Source: Sphingobacteriaceae bacterium
Lineage (GTDB): Bacteria; Bacteroidota; Bacteroidia; B-17B0; Aurantibacillaceae
Length of the DNA stretch: 64,000 nucleotides
NCBI GenBank assembly: GCA_002319075.1
Contig: NVQB01000001.1
Coordinates: 3,348,001-3,412,000 of the forward strand
Direction: 5' to 3'
A program made the position numbers and the translations under genes. Below, in pieces: positions 9,097 through 18,924 of the stretch (positions within the stretch are counted from its first letter, which is position 1; the number at the start of each line of letters is the position of its first letter). Below the pieces are notes generated by a model. That model saw nothing but the letters and a program-made list of their open reading frames with translations, was not told where the DNA came from and did not search any database.

Positions 9097-9798
9097 ATGA
9101 AATCGAAGATGCACGAAGGCCTGAAGTTTAAATTAAAAAATGGAAGTAAAAAATTACTTTCCCTTCTGTTTATAAGCACAACGCTGTTTTTAAACGCACA
9201 GGAACAAGATCCTAAAGCTAAAGCCATCCTGGATGAAGTAAGCAAAAGTACTAAAGCTTACAAAACCGTTAGTGCTGACGTAGTTTTTACAATTTACGAT
9301 AAGGATAAAAAAGTGGTGGACAAACCTCAAAGCTGGAAGTTTCAGTTAAAGGGTCAAAAATTTAAACTGGACATTCCCGGTACTACTATTGTTTGCGATG
9401 GAAAAACATTGTGGAATTATAACAAGGACGCTAAAGAAGTGACGATTAAAAATTTTGATCCGAACAACGAAGAGCAAAATCCCAGTACAATTTTTACGAT
9501 GTACGAATCGGGTTACAAATACAAATACGACAAAGAGCAAACCGTTGCTACGGTGCCATGTCACGTGATAGATCTGTATCCAGCGGTGAAACCAGAGAAG
9601 AAAAAATTCTTTACCGTTAAACTTTTCATCAACAAAGCCAAAAAACAAATTGTCCAGTTAAAGATGATGATGAAAGATGGTGGCACCCAGGTGTATGATA
9701 TTAAAACCATGAAAACGAACACTGAGATGCCGGACGCTATGTTTGTGTTTGACACAAAAGGAATGAAGGCTGATCAAATAAGCGACGAAAGAGATTAG
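9097..9798 (+). CDS. lolA: Outer-membrane lipoprotein carrier LolA-like protein
   Basis: 233 residues with a long, basic N-terminus followed by a signal peptide core (KKLLSLLFISTTLFLNAQ), so mature in the periplasm. The body follows the LolA layout: AKAILDEVSKSTKAYKTVSADVVFTIYD, then an IVCDGKTLWNYN segment, and late strands carrying QIVQLKMMMKDGGTQVYDI. LolA ferries lipoproteins from LolCDE to the outer membrane; this version has the Bacteroidota length and sequence style. An ATG four codons later could also serve. The position directly after ftsK is common in this phylum. Confidence 0.88.
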   Translation: MKSKMHEGLKFKLKNGSKKLLSLLFISTTLFLNAQEQDPKAKAILDEVSKSTKAYKTVSADVVFTIYDKDKKVVDKPQSWKFQLKGQKFKLDIPGTTIVCDGKTLWNYNKDAKEVTIKNFDPNNEEQNPSTIFTMYESGYKYKYDKEQTVATVPCHVIDLYPAVKPEKKKFFTVKLFINKAKKQIVQLKMMMKDGGTQVYDIKTMKTNTEMPDAMFVFDTKGMKADQISDERD

Positions 9799-9817
9799 TC
9801 GTTTTATTAAGATAAGA

Positions 9818-9840
9818 AAGTCCCGAAAGGGACTTTTTTT
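9818..9840 (+). terminator. Rho-independent terminator after lolA
   Basis: AAGTCCC-GAAA-GGGACTT: a 7-bp stem with a GAAA tetraloop and a run of T residues, 20 bp after the lolA stop. Confidence 0.85.
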
Positions 9841-9958
9841 ATGTGTTTAAGTGGCCTCTGAGTTTACTTGTGACGTGAGTGCAAACCCTTTTAACCCAAC
9901 AACGTGGAAACAAAAATCAGCTTCACAAATGCAAGCTGCCAAGCCCAGATGTAAAAAA

Positions 9959-10441
9959 CTAAGGCAGTAAATTTTTGAAATAATATAGAGTGTCTATTGG
10001 ATTGGGAGAATAGTCTTTAGGCAACTGATCTTTGGTAATTGCCTTAAATCCATTTTTAAGATAAAATTTCTGAGCAGCTAAAAACTGATCCATAGTTCCA
10101 AGATAAATTTTACTATAACCTTCTTTTTTGCCCCAGTCAAGCGCTTTAGTTAAAAGTAAGGAAGCTGTTTCAAATCCTTTTCCACGGTATGCTTTATCCA
10201 CCATCATGCGTTTAAGAACCGCTTCGCCATTCGAAAACAAGCTCAATCCAATAGTGCCAACAACTTTTTGTTCATGTAAAGCCAACCAGAATTTTTGATC
10301 TTCTAAATGATATACTTCATTAATACGTGTTGATTGTGGTGATGTAATAGGTAAAGGAAATTCTTTCTCTATTCCTTTCATCATCTGATCGATGCTACCC
10401 TGGTATTCGGGACTGTAGTTAATTATCCTTACCGGTTCCAT
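9959..10441 (-). CDS. GNAT family N-acetyltransferase
   Basis: 160 residues. The acetyl-CoA binding segment is clear: VLKRMMVDKAYRGKGFETASLLLTKALDWGKKEGYSKIYLGT, with the R/Q-x-x-G-x-G/A turn as RGKGFE. The C-terminal NGFKAI loop also fits the fold. It transfers an acetyl group from acetyl-CoA to an unknown amine. Its ATG lies inside the 3' end of a small membrane-protein gene (23-bp overlap), so the two are probably translated from one message. Confidence 0.85.
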   Translation of the reverse strand: MEPVRIINYSPEYQGSIDQMMKGIEKEFPLPITSPQSTRINEVYHLEDQKFWLALHEQKVVGTIGLSLFSNGEAVLKRMMVDKAYRGKGFETASLLLTKALDWGKKEGYSKIYLGTMDQFLAAQKFYLKNGFKAITKDQLPKDYSPNPIDTLYYFKNLLP

Positions 10442-10595
10442 CGATCTTCTTGATGAAATAAATGCGGATAAAAAAACTCACAATAGACATTACCATGATA
10501 AAAATTCCAAGTTTCGGATAGCCACCAAGCCATTCAAAAATTCCGGAAAGAAAAAGAAGTCCTACCGCTATATAACCTACCCAGGGTTTGCTCAT
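10419..10595 (-). CDS. 58-residue two-helix membrane protein of unknown function
   Basis: A short frame upstream of, and overlapping by 23 bp, the GNAT gene. The product has two hydrophobic stretches (GYIAVGLLFLSGIF near 7-20 and LGIFIMVMSIVSFFIRIYFI near 29-48) and a polar end IDGTGKDN. It starts MSKPWVGYIA. Length, composition and tight overlap support a real gene, but I recognise no family. It sits between the acetyltransferase and a bidirectional hairpin shared with secDF. Confidence 0.5.
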   Translation of the reverse strand: MSKPWVGYIAVGLLFLSGIFEWLGGYPKLGIFIMVMSIVSFFIRIYFIKKIDGTGKDN

Positions 10596-10612
10596 TGCTT
10601 AATAGTTTAAAT

Positions 10613-10647
10613 AAAAAAACCTCTCTATACTTAGAGAGGTTTTTTTC
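10613..10647 (-). terminator. Hairpin terminator of secDF, symmetric with A/T flanks
   Basis: CCTCTCTA-TACT-TAGAGAGG, with A-run and T-run arms that extend the pairing to 14 bp. It lies just past the secDF stop. Read on the minus strand it terminates secDF; its symmetry would also allow use in the other direction. Confidence 0.85.
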
Positions 10648-10660
10648 AGAGAATTACAAA

Positions 10661-13600
10661 TTATTTTTTCTTGTCGAAATCTACAACTATTGGAGTAGAG
10701 ATACACAATGATGAATAAGTACCGATTACACGTCCGATTAATAAAGCGAAGATGAAACCACGGATACTTTCTCCACCGAAAATGAAGATAACCAAGAGTA
10801 CGAAGAATACAGTTAACGACGTTAAAATAGTACGGCTTAATGTACTGTTTAACGCGTAGTTAATTAACGTATTACGCTCTTCACCGTACGCGTCATCTTT
10901 ACCACTGTCTCTTAATCTTTCACGGATCCTGTCGAACACAACAACCGTTTCAGTCATGGTATAACCCATTACCGTTAAGATGGCTGCAATAAAATCCTGG
11001 CCGATTTCAAGAGGAAGAAGTCCGTCGCAGATTGTATAACAGGATAATACGATTAACACGTCATGGAATAAAGCCACAACCGAACCTAAACCATATTGCC
11101 ATTTACGGAAACGAACAACAATGTATAAGAACATCATTAAACAAGAGAATAAGATAGCTCCATAAGCACCGTAAACGATATCAGTAGCTATTGTAGGTCC
11201 TACTTTTTGTTGTTGAGGAACATCAAATCCTACATTGAGTGTAGACAAACCTTTGCTTAATAAAGAATCTACTTCAGCATCAGCATTTGGATTATTATCT
11301 GTTACACGGTAAGTCGTTGTAATCTTGGCTTTATTTGAAGTACCAGCACCAATACTTTTTACTTCAAGCGCAGCATCCGGAAAAACAGGCTCTAAAGCTT
11401 TCTTAATATCTTCTGTGTTCATGTCTTTATCGAAATGAACCTGGTAAGTGCGTCCACCTTTAAAGTCAACACCTAAGTTTAAACCACCATTTTTAAAGTA
11501 GAAAACAACACCTAGAATGATGATTAAAGTAGAAATTGCGTAGTATACTTTACGTTTCCCTACGAAATCAAAGTGAAGGTTTTTGAAAGCATTACGGGTC
11601 ATAGAATTATCAAATGGAATTTCCATTTTACGTTCTAGCATCCATTCAAAAATAACACGTGTAATTAAAATCGCAGAGAATAATGAAGTACAGATACCGA
11701 TAAATAAAGTAGCAGCAAAACCTTGTACCGGGCCAGAACCAAAAACGTAAAGGATAACAGCTAAGATGGCTAAAGTAACGTTGGAGTCAATAATAGAAGA
11801 CATTGCATGTTTAAACCCTTCTTTAATAGCCAGGGCAGTGCTTTTTCCTAAAGCAAGTTCTTCACGCACACGTTCAAATACGAGGATATTCGCATCCACC
11901 GCTAAACCAATGGTTAATACGATACCGGCTATACCAGGTAAAGTTAATACAGTACCCAGAGAAGTGAGGATACCCATAATAAAGAACATATTGGCGATGA
12001 GCGCAATGTTGGCTACAAGACCAGATCTGTTGTAATATAACCACATGAATACAAGGATCACCAGTAATGCGATCACAAAACTCACTAAACCTGAATCAAT
12101 AGCTTCTTGTCCTAAAGTCGGACCAACAATACTCTCTTCCACAATGTGAGCAGGAGCAGGTAATTTACCAGCACTTAAAATTGCAGCTAAGGCGTCAGCT
12201 TCAGCATCGGTAAAGTTTCCGGTAATTTGAGATTGGCCGCCTGTAATTTCACCATTTACGCGTGGAGCAGAATAAACCATGTTATCCATTACTACAGCCA
12301 CACATTTTTTAGCATTATCACGGGTAATCTTAGCCCATTTTTGAGCAGCTTCATTGTTCATGCTCATGCTGATCAATGGCACACCACCTGATTGCTGGTT
12401 GTAATCTTTACGGGCATCGGTAATAATATCTCCGCTTAATGCAGCTTTACCGTTACTTCCTGTTTGTTTAATAGCGAATAATTCAAAGTAGCTTCCAACA
12501 ATTCTTCCTTCTTCATCTTTTTGCTCAACTTCTTTAGAACCCCACATGAATTTTAATTTTGAAGGGAAGACGTTTTTAGATTTTGCGATACGTAAATAAG
12601 CGTTCACTTTTGCTGTATCAGCGCGAGAAGTTGCAATACCAACACAAGCTCCTTCTGCATATCTTTCCGGTTTGCCATCTTTATCTACCGTTACACGTCC
12701 TTTTAAAGGAACCAACGGTAATACATTCTGGTAGAAAGCATATAAAGGCACACGTTTTTGGAACCCTTTAATAGCGGTATCCTGAGGATTAACAGAGCCT
12801 GTTTTTACAGCAGCGGTATCTGGTTTTATAGAATCACCTTTTGCAACAACTGCAGCGGTTGAAGTGGTTACAGGTACCGTAGTGCCAACTTTCACTGCGC
12901 TGGTATCAGTAGTTAGAGTAGCACTGTCTTTTTTTGCAGCATATAAAGCGTTGCTGATAACAGTATTCGCTTTATCTAACATTGGAGCAATCTCACCATT
13001 CTCGTAAGTTTCCCAGAATTCAAGATTTGCTGTTCCTTGCAATAATTCACGCACGCGTGCTTTATCTTTTACACCAGGTAATTCAACCAAAATACGTCCG
13101 CTTTGTTCTGATTTCTGAATGTTTGGTTGTGTTACACCAAAACGGTCAATACGACTACGGAAAGTTTTTTCTGCATTACCGATAGCTTCGTTTACACGCT
13201 CATCAATAAATTTAATTACTTCTTCATTGCTTGCGTTGTAAGCAATTTTGCTTTTATTCTCTATGGATTGGAATAATGGTGCTAAACGCCCGTTTGGAGC
13301 AATTTTTTTGTATTCTCTTTCGAATAAAGTAATGTAGCTGTCGTTATTCTTAACGCCAAGTTCTTTCTGCGCATTGGCTAAAGCCATTTTGAAGGCAGGA
13401 TCCTGGTTGTCGTTAGATAAATTTTTGATGATATCCATCACAGATACCTCCAAAGTAACGTTCATACCACCACGTAAATCGAGACCTAAATTAATAGCGT
13501 TCTTTTTAACCTCTTCGTATGTATAATCCGCAATGAAGATATCATATACGGTAATCTTTTTCATTGAATCTAAATAACGATCAGCCAGCTTAGACTCCAG

Positions 13601-13774
13601 GTCTTTTCTGAAATCTTCGGTTTCTGAAGCATACTTACTGGAGCCTGATATATTCTCGGCATAAGCTTTAGCATCATTTTCTACATTATTGGTCACCCAC
13701 GTGAATGATAAATAAAAAATACAGGCCAGAGCTAAGAGGATGGCAAATATTTTAATCGCACCTTTGTTTTGCAT
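10661..13774 (-). CDS. secDF: Fused protein translocase subunit SecDF
   Basis: 1037 residues, a single-chain SecD-SecF fusion as is usual in Bacteroidota. A first helix is followed by a periplasmic P1 domain with the SecD motif LGLDLRGGMNVTLEV near residue 95 and VELPGVKDKARVRELL. An insert rich in Thr, Ala and Val lies around residues 280-330. The SecD membrane part has GLAVDANILVFERVREE; the SecF half starts near 740 with LNLGVDFKGGRTYQV and ends with TMTETVVVFDRIRE and the SLSRTILTSLTVF segment. It uses the proton gradient to pull exported proteins out of SecYEG. It is divergent from secA. Confidence 0.96.
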   Translation of the reverse strand: MQNKGAIKIFAILLALACIFYLSFTWVTNNVENDAKAYAENISGSSKYASETEDFRKDLESKLADRYLDSMKKITVYDIFIADYTYEEVKKNAINLGLDLRGGMNVTLEVSVMDIIKNLSNDNQDPAFKMALANAQKELGVKNNDSYITLFEREYKKIAPNGRLAPLFQSIENKSKIAYNASNEEVIKFIDERVNEAIGNAEKTFRSRIDRFGVTQPNIQKSEQSGRILVELPGVKDKARVRELLQGTANLEFWETYENGEIAPMLDKANTVISNALYAAKKDSATLTTDTSAVKVGTTVPVTTSTAAVVAKGDSIKPDTAAVKTGSVNPQDTAIKGFQKRVPLYAFYQNVLPLVPLKGRVTVDKDGKPERYAEGACVGIATSRADTAKVNAYLRIAKSKNVFPSKLKFMWGSKEVEQKDEEGRIVGSYFELFAIKQTGSNGKAALSGDIITDARKDYNQQSGGVPLISMSMNNEAAQKWAKITRDNAKKCVAVVMDNMVYSAPRVNGEITGGQSQITGNFTDAEADALAAILSAGKLPAPAHIVEESIVGPTLGQEAIDSGLVSFVIALLVILVFMWLYYNRSGLVANIALIANMFFIMGILTSLGTVLTLPGIAGIVLTIGLAVDANILVFERVREELALGKSTALAIKEGFKHAMSSIIDSNVTLAILAVILYVFGSGPVQGFAATLFIGICTSLFSAILITRVIFEWMLERKMEIPFDNSMTRNAFKNLHFDFVGKRKVYYAISTLIIILGVVFYFKNGGLNLGVDFKGGRTYQVHFDKDMNTEDIKKALEPVFPDAALEVKSIGAGTSNKAKITTTYRVTDNNPNADAEVDSLLSKGLSTLNVGFDVPQQQKVGPTIATDIVYGAYGAILFSCLMMFLYIVVRFRKWQYGLGSVVALFHDVLIVLSCYTICDGLLPLEIGQDFIAAILTVMGYTMTETVVVFDRIRERLRDSGKDDAYGEERNTLINYALNSTLSRTILTSLTVFFVLLVIFIFGGESIRGFIFALLIGRVIGTYSSLCISTPIVVDFDKKK

Positions 13775-13815
13775 AATCGTAAATTTCTACAGTAAAATTT
13801 TTTAATTTAAGGGTG

Positions 13816-13847
13816 CAAATATATCATTTTGCACTATATTTCCCAAT
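13816..13847 (-). promoter_or_regulatory. Promoter of secDF (Bacteroidota type)
   Basis: On the minus strand, ATTG at 13847-13844 and TATATTTG at 13823-13816 are 20 bp apart and fit the -33 TTTG / -7 TAnnTTTG pattern, about 40 bp before the secDF start. The -7 element lies inside the inverted repeat GTGCAAA-N8-TTTGCAC, which may or may not be a binding site. Confidence 0.5.
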
Positions 13848-14070
13848 TTTAGATTAAAAAATTGATAATTAGGCGGTTATTACCTTTTTTTGTCCCCATA
13901 ACCATCTGGATCGTGTAAATTTTTAATCGGCAATAATGTCTTTTCAACAATTCACTTTCTTCCAGATTTGTCATTCTTTATGACATAATGGAGCACAGTT
14001 TAACAATTCCAAATTAAACACAAGGTGTGGCCTATTTTTTGTTACCTTTATTGGCTAAATTTTTATTTAT

Positions 14071-17000
14071 ATGTTTGATTTTCTTAAAAAGCTGTTTGGG
14101 ACTAAAAGTGAAAAAGATATTAAAAACCTTGAGTCTAAAGTTGAAGAAATAAATGCCATTTTTAATTCCTTAAGTTCCGTATCAGATAACGATCTGCGAG
14201 CCAAGTCTGCCGCGTTGAAAGCCTCAATAAAAGAATCTGTTAAGGCTCAAAACGATAAAATCGAAAGCATTAAGGCCAGTATTGCCAACGATCCCGAGAT
14301 GGATGTAAACGCAAAAGAAGATTTTTACAAAGAAATTGATGATATTGAAAAAGAAATCACGGTTGAACTTGAAAAAGCCTTAACCCAAAATTTACCTGAA
14401 GCATTCGCAATCTTAAAGGAAACGGCGAGACGCTTTAAAGATAACAAAGCTCTAACGGTTTCTGTTAACGAATTCGACCGGGAACTTGCGAAAACCCACG
14501 CCAACGTAGTTATTGAAGGTGATAAAGCAGTTTATAAGAACACCTGGTTAGCTGCCGGCTCTGAAATCACGTGGGACATGGTGCATTACGACGTGCAGCT
14601 CATTGGCGGGATGGTATTGCACGAAGGAAAAATTTCTGAGATGACCACAGGTGAGGGTAAAACACTGGTATCTACTTTACCGATTTTTCTAAATGCTTTA
14701 GGCGGACGCGGTGTGCATGTTGTTACAGTTAACAATTACCTTGCAAAACGTGACAGTGAATGGAATGCACCACTTTTCCAGTTTCATGGATTAAGCGTGG
14801 ATTGTATTGATAAACACGAGCCAAATACCGACGAACGTCGCATCGCCTACAACTGCGACATTACCTATGGAACAAATAACGAATTTGGTTTCGATTACCT
14901 GCGTGATAACATGGCACGTAGCGTTGATGAACTAGTTCAGCGTAAACACAATTTTGCAATTGTGGATGAGGTGGATAGTGTTCTGATCGATGATGCCCGT
15001 ACTCCTTTGATTATTAGTGGTCCAACTCCCCAGGGAGATAAACATGAGTTTATGGATTACAAGCCCCGTATAGAAAAACTGGTGAACGTTCAAAAACAAT
15101 ATTTGCAAACTTGTATTACGGAAGCCAAAAAATTAGTGGCAGAAGGAAAAGAAAAGGATGCAGGAATTCCCTTATTCAGAGCTTACCGCGGACTTCCAAA
15201 AAATGGCGCACTCATTAAGTTCTTAAGTGAACAAGGTATGAGAGCCTTGATGCAAAAAACCGAAAACCATTATATGCAGGATCAAAATAAAGAAATGCAT
15301 ATTATAGATGCAGAACTTTATTTTACCATTGATGAAAAAAACAATCACGTTGAATTAACGGAAAAAGGAATTGATTTTTTAACCGGTAACAGTGATGATC
15401 CTAAATTTTTCGTGATCCCAAATGTGGGAGACGAGATTGCAGACATTGAAAAAACACTTGTAGATCCTAAAGAAAAAACAGCGGCTAAGGAAGTAGTGAT
15501 GCGCGAATTCAGTATTAAAAGCGAGCGTATTCACACAGTTAACCAATTATTAAAAGCCTATACAGTTTTTGAAAAAGATACTGAATACGTAATCGATGGC
15601 GGACAAGTAAAAATTGTTGACGAACAAACAGGTCGTATCATGGAAGGCCGTCGCTACAGTGACGGCTTGCACCAGGCTATTGAAGCAAAAGAAAATGTAA
15701 AGATCGAAGCGGCAACACAAACTTACGCAACGGTTACCTTGCAAAATTACTTCCGTATGTATAACAAGCTTGCCGGTATGACTGGTACAGCAACTACAGA
15801 AGCACAGGAGTTTTGGAGTATTTATAAATTGGACGTTGTTGAAATTCCAACTAACAGACCAATGACGCGTAAAGATGAGCAAGATCTTGTTTATAAAACA
15901 AAGCGTGAAAAATACAACGCGGTAATTGAAGAGGTTGTGAAATTAGTTGCTCTTGGAAGACCAGTGTTAATTGGTACTACAACGGTTGAGATTTCAGAAT
16001 TGTTAAGCCGTATGTTGAAATTACGCGGCATTAAACACAACGTATTAAATGCGAAATTACACGCTAAAGAAGCGGAGATCGTTGCAGAAGCCGGTAAGGC
16101 GGGAACCGTTACTATCGCAACGAATATGGCCGGCCGTGGTACCGATATTAAACTTGGTGCAGGCGTAAAAGAAGCCGGTGGTTTAGCAATCATTGGTACC
16201 GAGCGTCACGAGTCGCGTCGTGTTGACAGGCAATTGCGTGGTCGTGCGGGACGTCAGGGTGATCCGGGAAGCTCACAGTTTTTTGCGAGTCTCGAAGATA
16301 ATCTCATGCGTTTATTTGGTAGTGAGCGTATTGCTTCGCTTATGGATCGCATGGGTTTAAAAGAAGGGGAAGTAATTCAGCATAGCATGATTACCAAAAG
16401 TATTGAGCGTGCGCAGAAAAAAGTAGAGGAAAATAACTTTGGAACCCGTAAACGTTTGATCGAATATGATGACGTTATGAATGCGCAACGTGAAGTGATT
16501 TACAAACGCAGAAGGAACGCTTTATACGGAGATAAATTAAGCATTGATATTGCCAACATGATTTATGAAGTAGCTTCAGCGATCGTGGAAGAATATCATC
16601 CGGCAAAAGATTACGATGCATTTACTTTAGAGTGTATTAAAAATTTCGGAATTGAAAGTCCGTTTACGGAAGCGCAATTCAGCAATGGTAAGGAAGACAA
16701 TCTCACTCAGCAATTATTTGACGCGGCACAAGCCCATTACATTGAAAAAGCGCAGCTTATTGCCCAACAAACATTTCCGGTAGTAAGCGATGTTTATAGA
16801 AATCCGAACAATCATTTTGAAAACATCGAAACTCATTTTACAGACGGGATCAGGGGAGTTCGTGTAATCGGTAATCTTAAGAAAGCCTACGAAACAAAAG
16901 GTCGCGAGTTATTCTTAGGATTCGAAAAAGCGGTTGTATTAAGCATGATTGACGATTCATGGAAAGAACATTTGCGTGAGTTGGATGATTTAAAACAAGC

Positions 17001-17361
17001 CGTACAAAATGCTTCTTTAGAACAAAAAGATCCTTTAGTGATTTATAAATTAGAATCCTTTAACTTATTTAAAGAGATGATCACTAAAGCGAATAAAGAA
17101 GTTATTTCATTTTTAATGAAGGGCGGTTTGCCGGCTCAGAATGAACCACAACAGCAACCGCGTTTCAGCCAGGATGCCCCGGTTCAGAAAAAAGAAAAGC
17201 TCGTGGAAACCCGCAATGAAAACGCCATTGAAGAACAAAATGCGCAACAAAAACCAAAACCGCAACCTATTCGTGTAGATACGAAGATTGGAAGAAATGA
17301 CCCTTGTCCATGCGGCAGCGGCAAAAAATATAAGAACTGCCACGGTGTTGGAATAGCATAA
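14071..17361 (+). CDS. secA: Preprotein translocase ATPase SecA
   Basis: 1096 residues, longer than the E. coli protein (901), mainly because of an insertion around residues 330-440 that is usual in Bacteroidota. Walker A is TGEGKT near 193-198 ([12 protein letters not shown]); the [19 protein letters not shown] segment and the helicase-like [14 protein letters not shown] and [15 protein letters not shown] motifs are intact. The C-terminus carries the SEC-C zinc motif [14 protein letters not shown] after a Gln/Pro-rich linker. It drives proteins through SecYEG. It lies 296 bp from secDF, which is transcribed away from it. Confidence 0.97.
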   Translation: MFDFLKKLFGTKSEKDIKNLESKVEEINAIFNSLSSVSDNDLRAKSAALKASIKESVKAQNDKIESIKASIANDPEMDVNAKEDFYKEIDDIEKEITVELEKALTQNLPEAFAILKETARRFKDNKALTVSVNEFDRELAKTHANVVIEGDKAVYKNTWLAAGSEITWDMVHYDVQLIGGMVLHEGKISEMTTGEGKTLVSTLPIFLNALGGRGVHVVTVNNYLAKRDSEWNAPLFQFHGLSVDCIDKHEPNTDERRIAYNCDITYGTNNEFGFDYLRDNMARSVDELVQRKHNFAIVDEVDSVLIDDARTPLIISGPTPQGDKHEFMDYKPRIEKLVNVQKQYLQTCITEAKKLVAEGKEKDAGIPLFRAYRGLPKNGALIKFLSEQGMRALMQKTENHYMQDQNKEMHIIDAELYFTIDEKNNHVELTEKGIDFLTGNSDDPKFFVIPNVGDEIADIEKTLVDPKEKTAAKEVVMREFSIKSERIHTVNQLLKAYTVFEKDTEYVIDGGQVKIVDEQTGRIMEGRRYSDGLHQAIEAKENVKIEAATQTYATVTLQNYFRMYNKLAGMTGTATTEAQEFWSIYKLDVVEIPTNRPMTRKDEQDLVYKTKREKYNAVIEEVVKLVALGRPVLIGTTTVEISELLSRMLKLRGIKHNVLNAKLHAKEAEIVAEAGKAGTVTIATNMAGRGTDIKLGAGVKEAGGLAIIGTERHESRRVDRQLRGRAGRQGDPGSSQFFASLEDNLMRLFGSERIASLMDRMGLKEGEVIQHSMITKSIERAQKKVEENNFGTRKRLIEYDDVMNAQREVIYKRRRNALYGDKLSIDIANMIYEVASAIVEEYHPAKDYDAFTLECIKNFGIESPFTEAQFSNGKEDNLTQQLFDAAQAHYIEKAQLIAQQTFPVVSDVYRNPNNHFENIETHFTDGIRGVRVIGNLKKAYETKGRELFLGFEKAVVLSMIDDSWKEHLRELDDLKQAVQNASLEQKDPLVIYKLESFNLFKEMITKANKEVISFLMKGGLPAQNEPQQQPRFSQDAPVQKKEKLVETRNENAIEEQNAQQKPKPQPIRVDTKIGRNDPCPCGSGKKYKNCHGVGIA

Positions 17362-17375
17362 GTAACAAACTATTA

Positions 17376-17412
17376 AAAACACCGGTTTCTCATAAGTAAC
17401 CGGTGTTTTAAT
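17376..17412 (+). terminator. Rho-independent terminator after secA
   Basis: AACACCGGTT and AACCGGTGTT form a 10-bp stem with a 10-base loop, followed by a T-rich run, 15 bp after the secA stop. Confidence 0.85.
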
Positions 17413-17440
17413 TTAAAAAAGATTAAGACAAAAATTTCAT

Positions 17441-17448
17441 TAATTTTG
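17441..17448 (+). promoter_or_regulatory. Possible -7 element of the phosphohexomutase gene
   Basis: TAATTTTG matches TAnnTTTG and ends 16 bp before the ATG. No TTTG is seen at the expected distance upstream, so this call rests on one box. Confidence 0.35.
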
Positions 17449-17464
17449 ATTTTCTATTCATTAC

Positions 17465-18871
17465 ATGACAAAAATTAAATTCGGAACAGACGGTTGGAGA
17501 GCTATTATTGCTCAGGACTTTACAGTAGATAATGTAGCGCGTGTTACAGAAGCAACGGCAAAGTGGATGTTAGCTAAAGAAAAAAATCCAACGGTTGTGC
17601 TGGGTCACGATTGTCGTTTTGCGGGTGAGCTTTTCGCTGAAACAAGCGCGAAAGTTTTTGTTGCCGCAGGAATAAAAGTTTTTTTAGCAAAAGATTTTAT
17701 AAGCACTCCTATGATCTCTCTGGGAGCAGTGAGATATAAAACTACTCTTGGAATTATTATCACTGCAAGCCATAATCCACCCTCTTACAATGGCTACAAA
17801 ATTAAGGGAGCCTATGGCGGACCATTAGGTCCTGACGAGGTTCAGGAAATTGAAGATGCGATTCCTGAAAAAGCCAGCTATAACTGGCAGTCGGTAGATC
17901 TTAAAGAGGCCCAGAAGTCGGGAAAGGTTGAAATTGCGCATCTTGAAGACATGTACATAAAGCATGTAGAAGATAGTTTTGATATTAAAGCAATTAAAAA
18001 TTCAAATTTAGTTCTTGCTTACGATGCCATGTATGGTGCAGGACAACGTGTTATCGAACGTTTGTTTCCTGAAATATATAAATTACATTGCGATAACAAT
18101 CCTGGATTTCATGGACAAGCTCCCGAGCCTATTCATAAAAATTTAATTGAGTTTAGCGATTTCATAAAGAAGAAAGGCAATATCTCATGCGGTTTGGCAA
18201 CAGACGGAGATGCCGATCGCATTGGTCTTTACGATGATAAAGGTAATTTCGTTGATTCGCACCACATCATTTTATTATTGATCCACTACCTGGTGAAATA
18301 TAAAAATATGAGCGGGAAAGTTGCCGTAGCTTTTAGCACTACTGTAAAGATCAAAAATATGTGTGATTATTACGAGCTTCCAATGGAGGTTGTAAAGATC
18401 GGCTTCAAACACATTTGCAGTATTATGGTGAACGAGGATGTGTTGGTAGGTGGCGAAGAGAGTGGCGGAATCGCCATTAAAGGACATATTCCTGAACGCG
18501 ATGGTATCTGGATGGGATTAACTATCTGGGAATTTATGGCGAAAACCGGCAAGAGTCTGAATGACCTTATTCAGGAAGTTTATGCCATTACCGGTACTTT
18601 TTGCTTTGATAGACATGATCTCCACATCACAGAGGAAATAAAAAACAAAGTTTTACAAAATTGTAAAAATGGTACCTACAAAGAGTTTGGTACTTATAAA
18701 GTGAGTCGTGTTGATGATCTGGATGGATACAAATTCTTTTTCGATGAAGACACCTGGATGATGATTCGTGCAAGTGGCACTGAGCCCGTATTGCGTGTTT
18801 ACGCAGAAGCATCGAATAGAGAGATAGTAGAAGAGATTCTTGCGAGTGCAAAAAAAGTACTGTTGGGTTAG
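17465..18871 (+). CDS. Phosphoglucomutase/phosphomannomutase family protein
   Basis: 468 residues, full length for the alpha-D-phosphohexomutase superfamily. It starts with KFGTDGWRAIIAQDFT; the phosphoserine loop is TASHNPPSYNGYK with the active Ser near 102; the metal loop is TDGDADRIG; the sugar-binding loop is GGEESGGIAI; the C-terminal phosphate loop is IRASGTEPVLRVYAEA. It interconverts hexose 1- and 6-phosphates for sugar-nucleotide and polysaccharide synthesis. The split between glucose and mannose cannot be read from these motifs. Terminators on both sides make it a single-gene unit. Confidence 0.93.
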   Translation: MTKIKFGTDGWRAIIAQDFTVDNVARVTEATAKWMLAKEKNPTVVLGHDCRFAGELFAETSAKVFVAAGIKVFLAKDFISTPMISLGAVRYKTTLGIIITASHNPPSYNGYKIKGAYGGPLGPDEVQEIEDAIPEKASYNWQSVDLKEAQKSGKVEIAHLEDMYIKHVEDSFDIKAIKNSNLVLAYDAMYGAGQRVIERLFPEIYKLHCDNNPGFHGQAPEPIHKNLIEFSDFIKKKGNISCGLATDGDADRIGLYDDKGNFVDSHHIILLLIHYLVKYKNMSGKVAVAFSTTVKIKNMCDYYELPMEVVKIGFKHICSIMVNEDVLVGGEESGGIAIKGHIPERDGIWMGLTIWEFMAKTGKSLNDLIQEVYAITGTFCFDRHDLHITEEIKNKVLQNCKNGTYKEFGTYKVSRVDDLDGYKFFFDEDTWMMIRASGTEPVLRVYAEASNREIVEEILASAKKVLLG

Positions 18872-18892
18872 AAAAAATAACTTTCAAAATCT

Positions 18893-18918
18893 AAGCGGGC
18901 AATTTGTCCGCTTTTTTT
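18893..18918 (+). terminator. Rho-independent terminator after the phosphohexomutase gene
   Basis: AGCGGGC and GTCCGCT pair (one G:T) around a 5-base loop, followed by seven T residues. It lies between convergent genes. Confidence 0.8.
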
Positions 18919-18924
18919 ATAACA

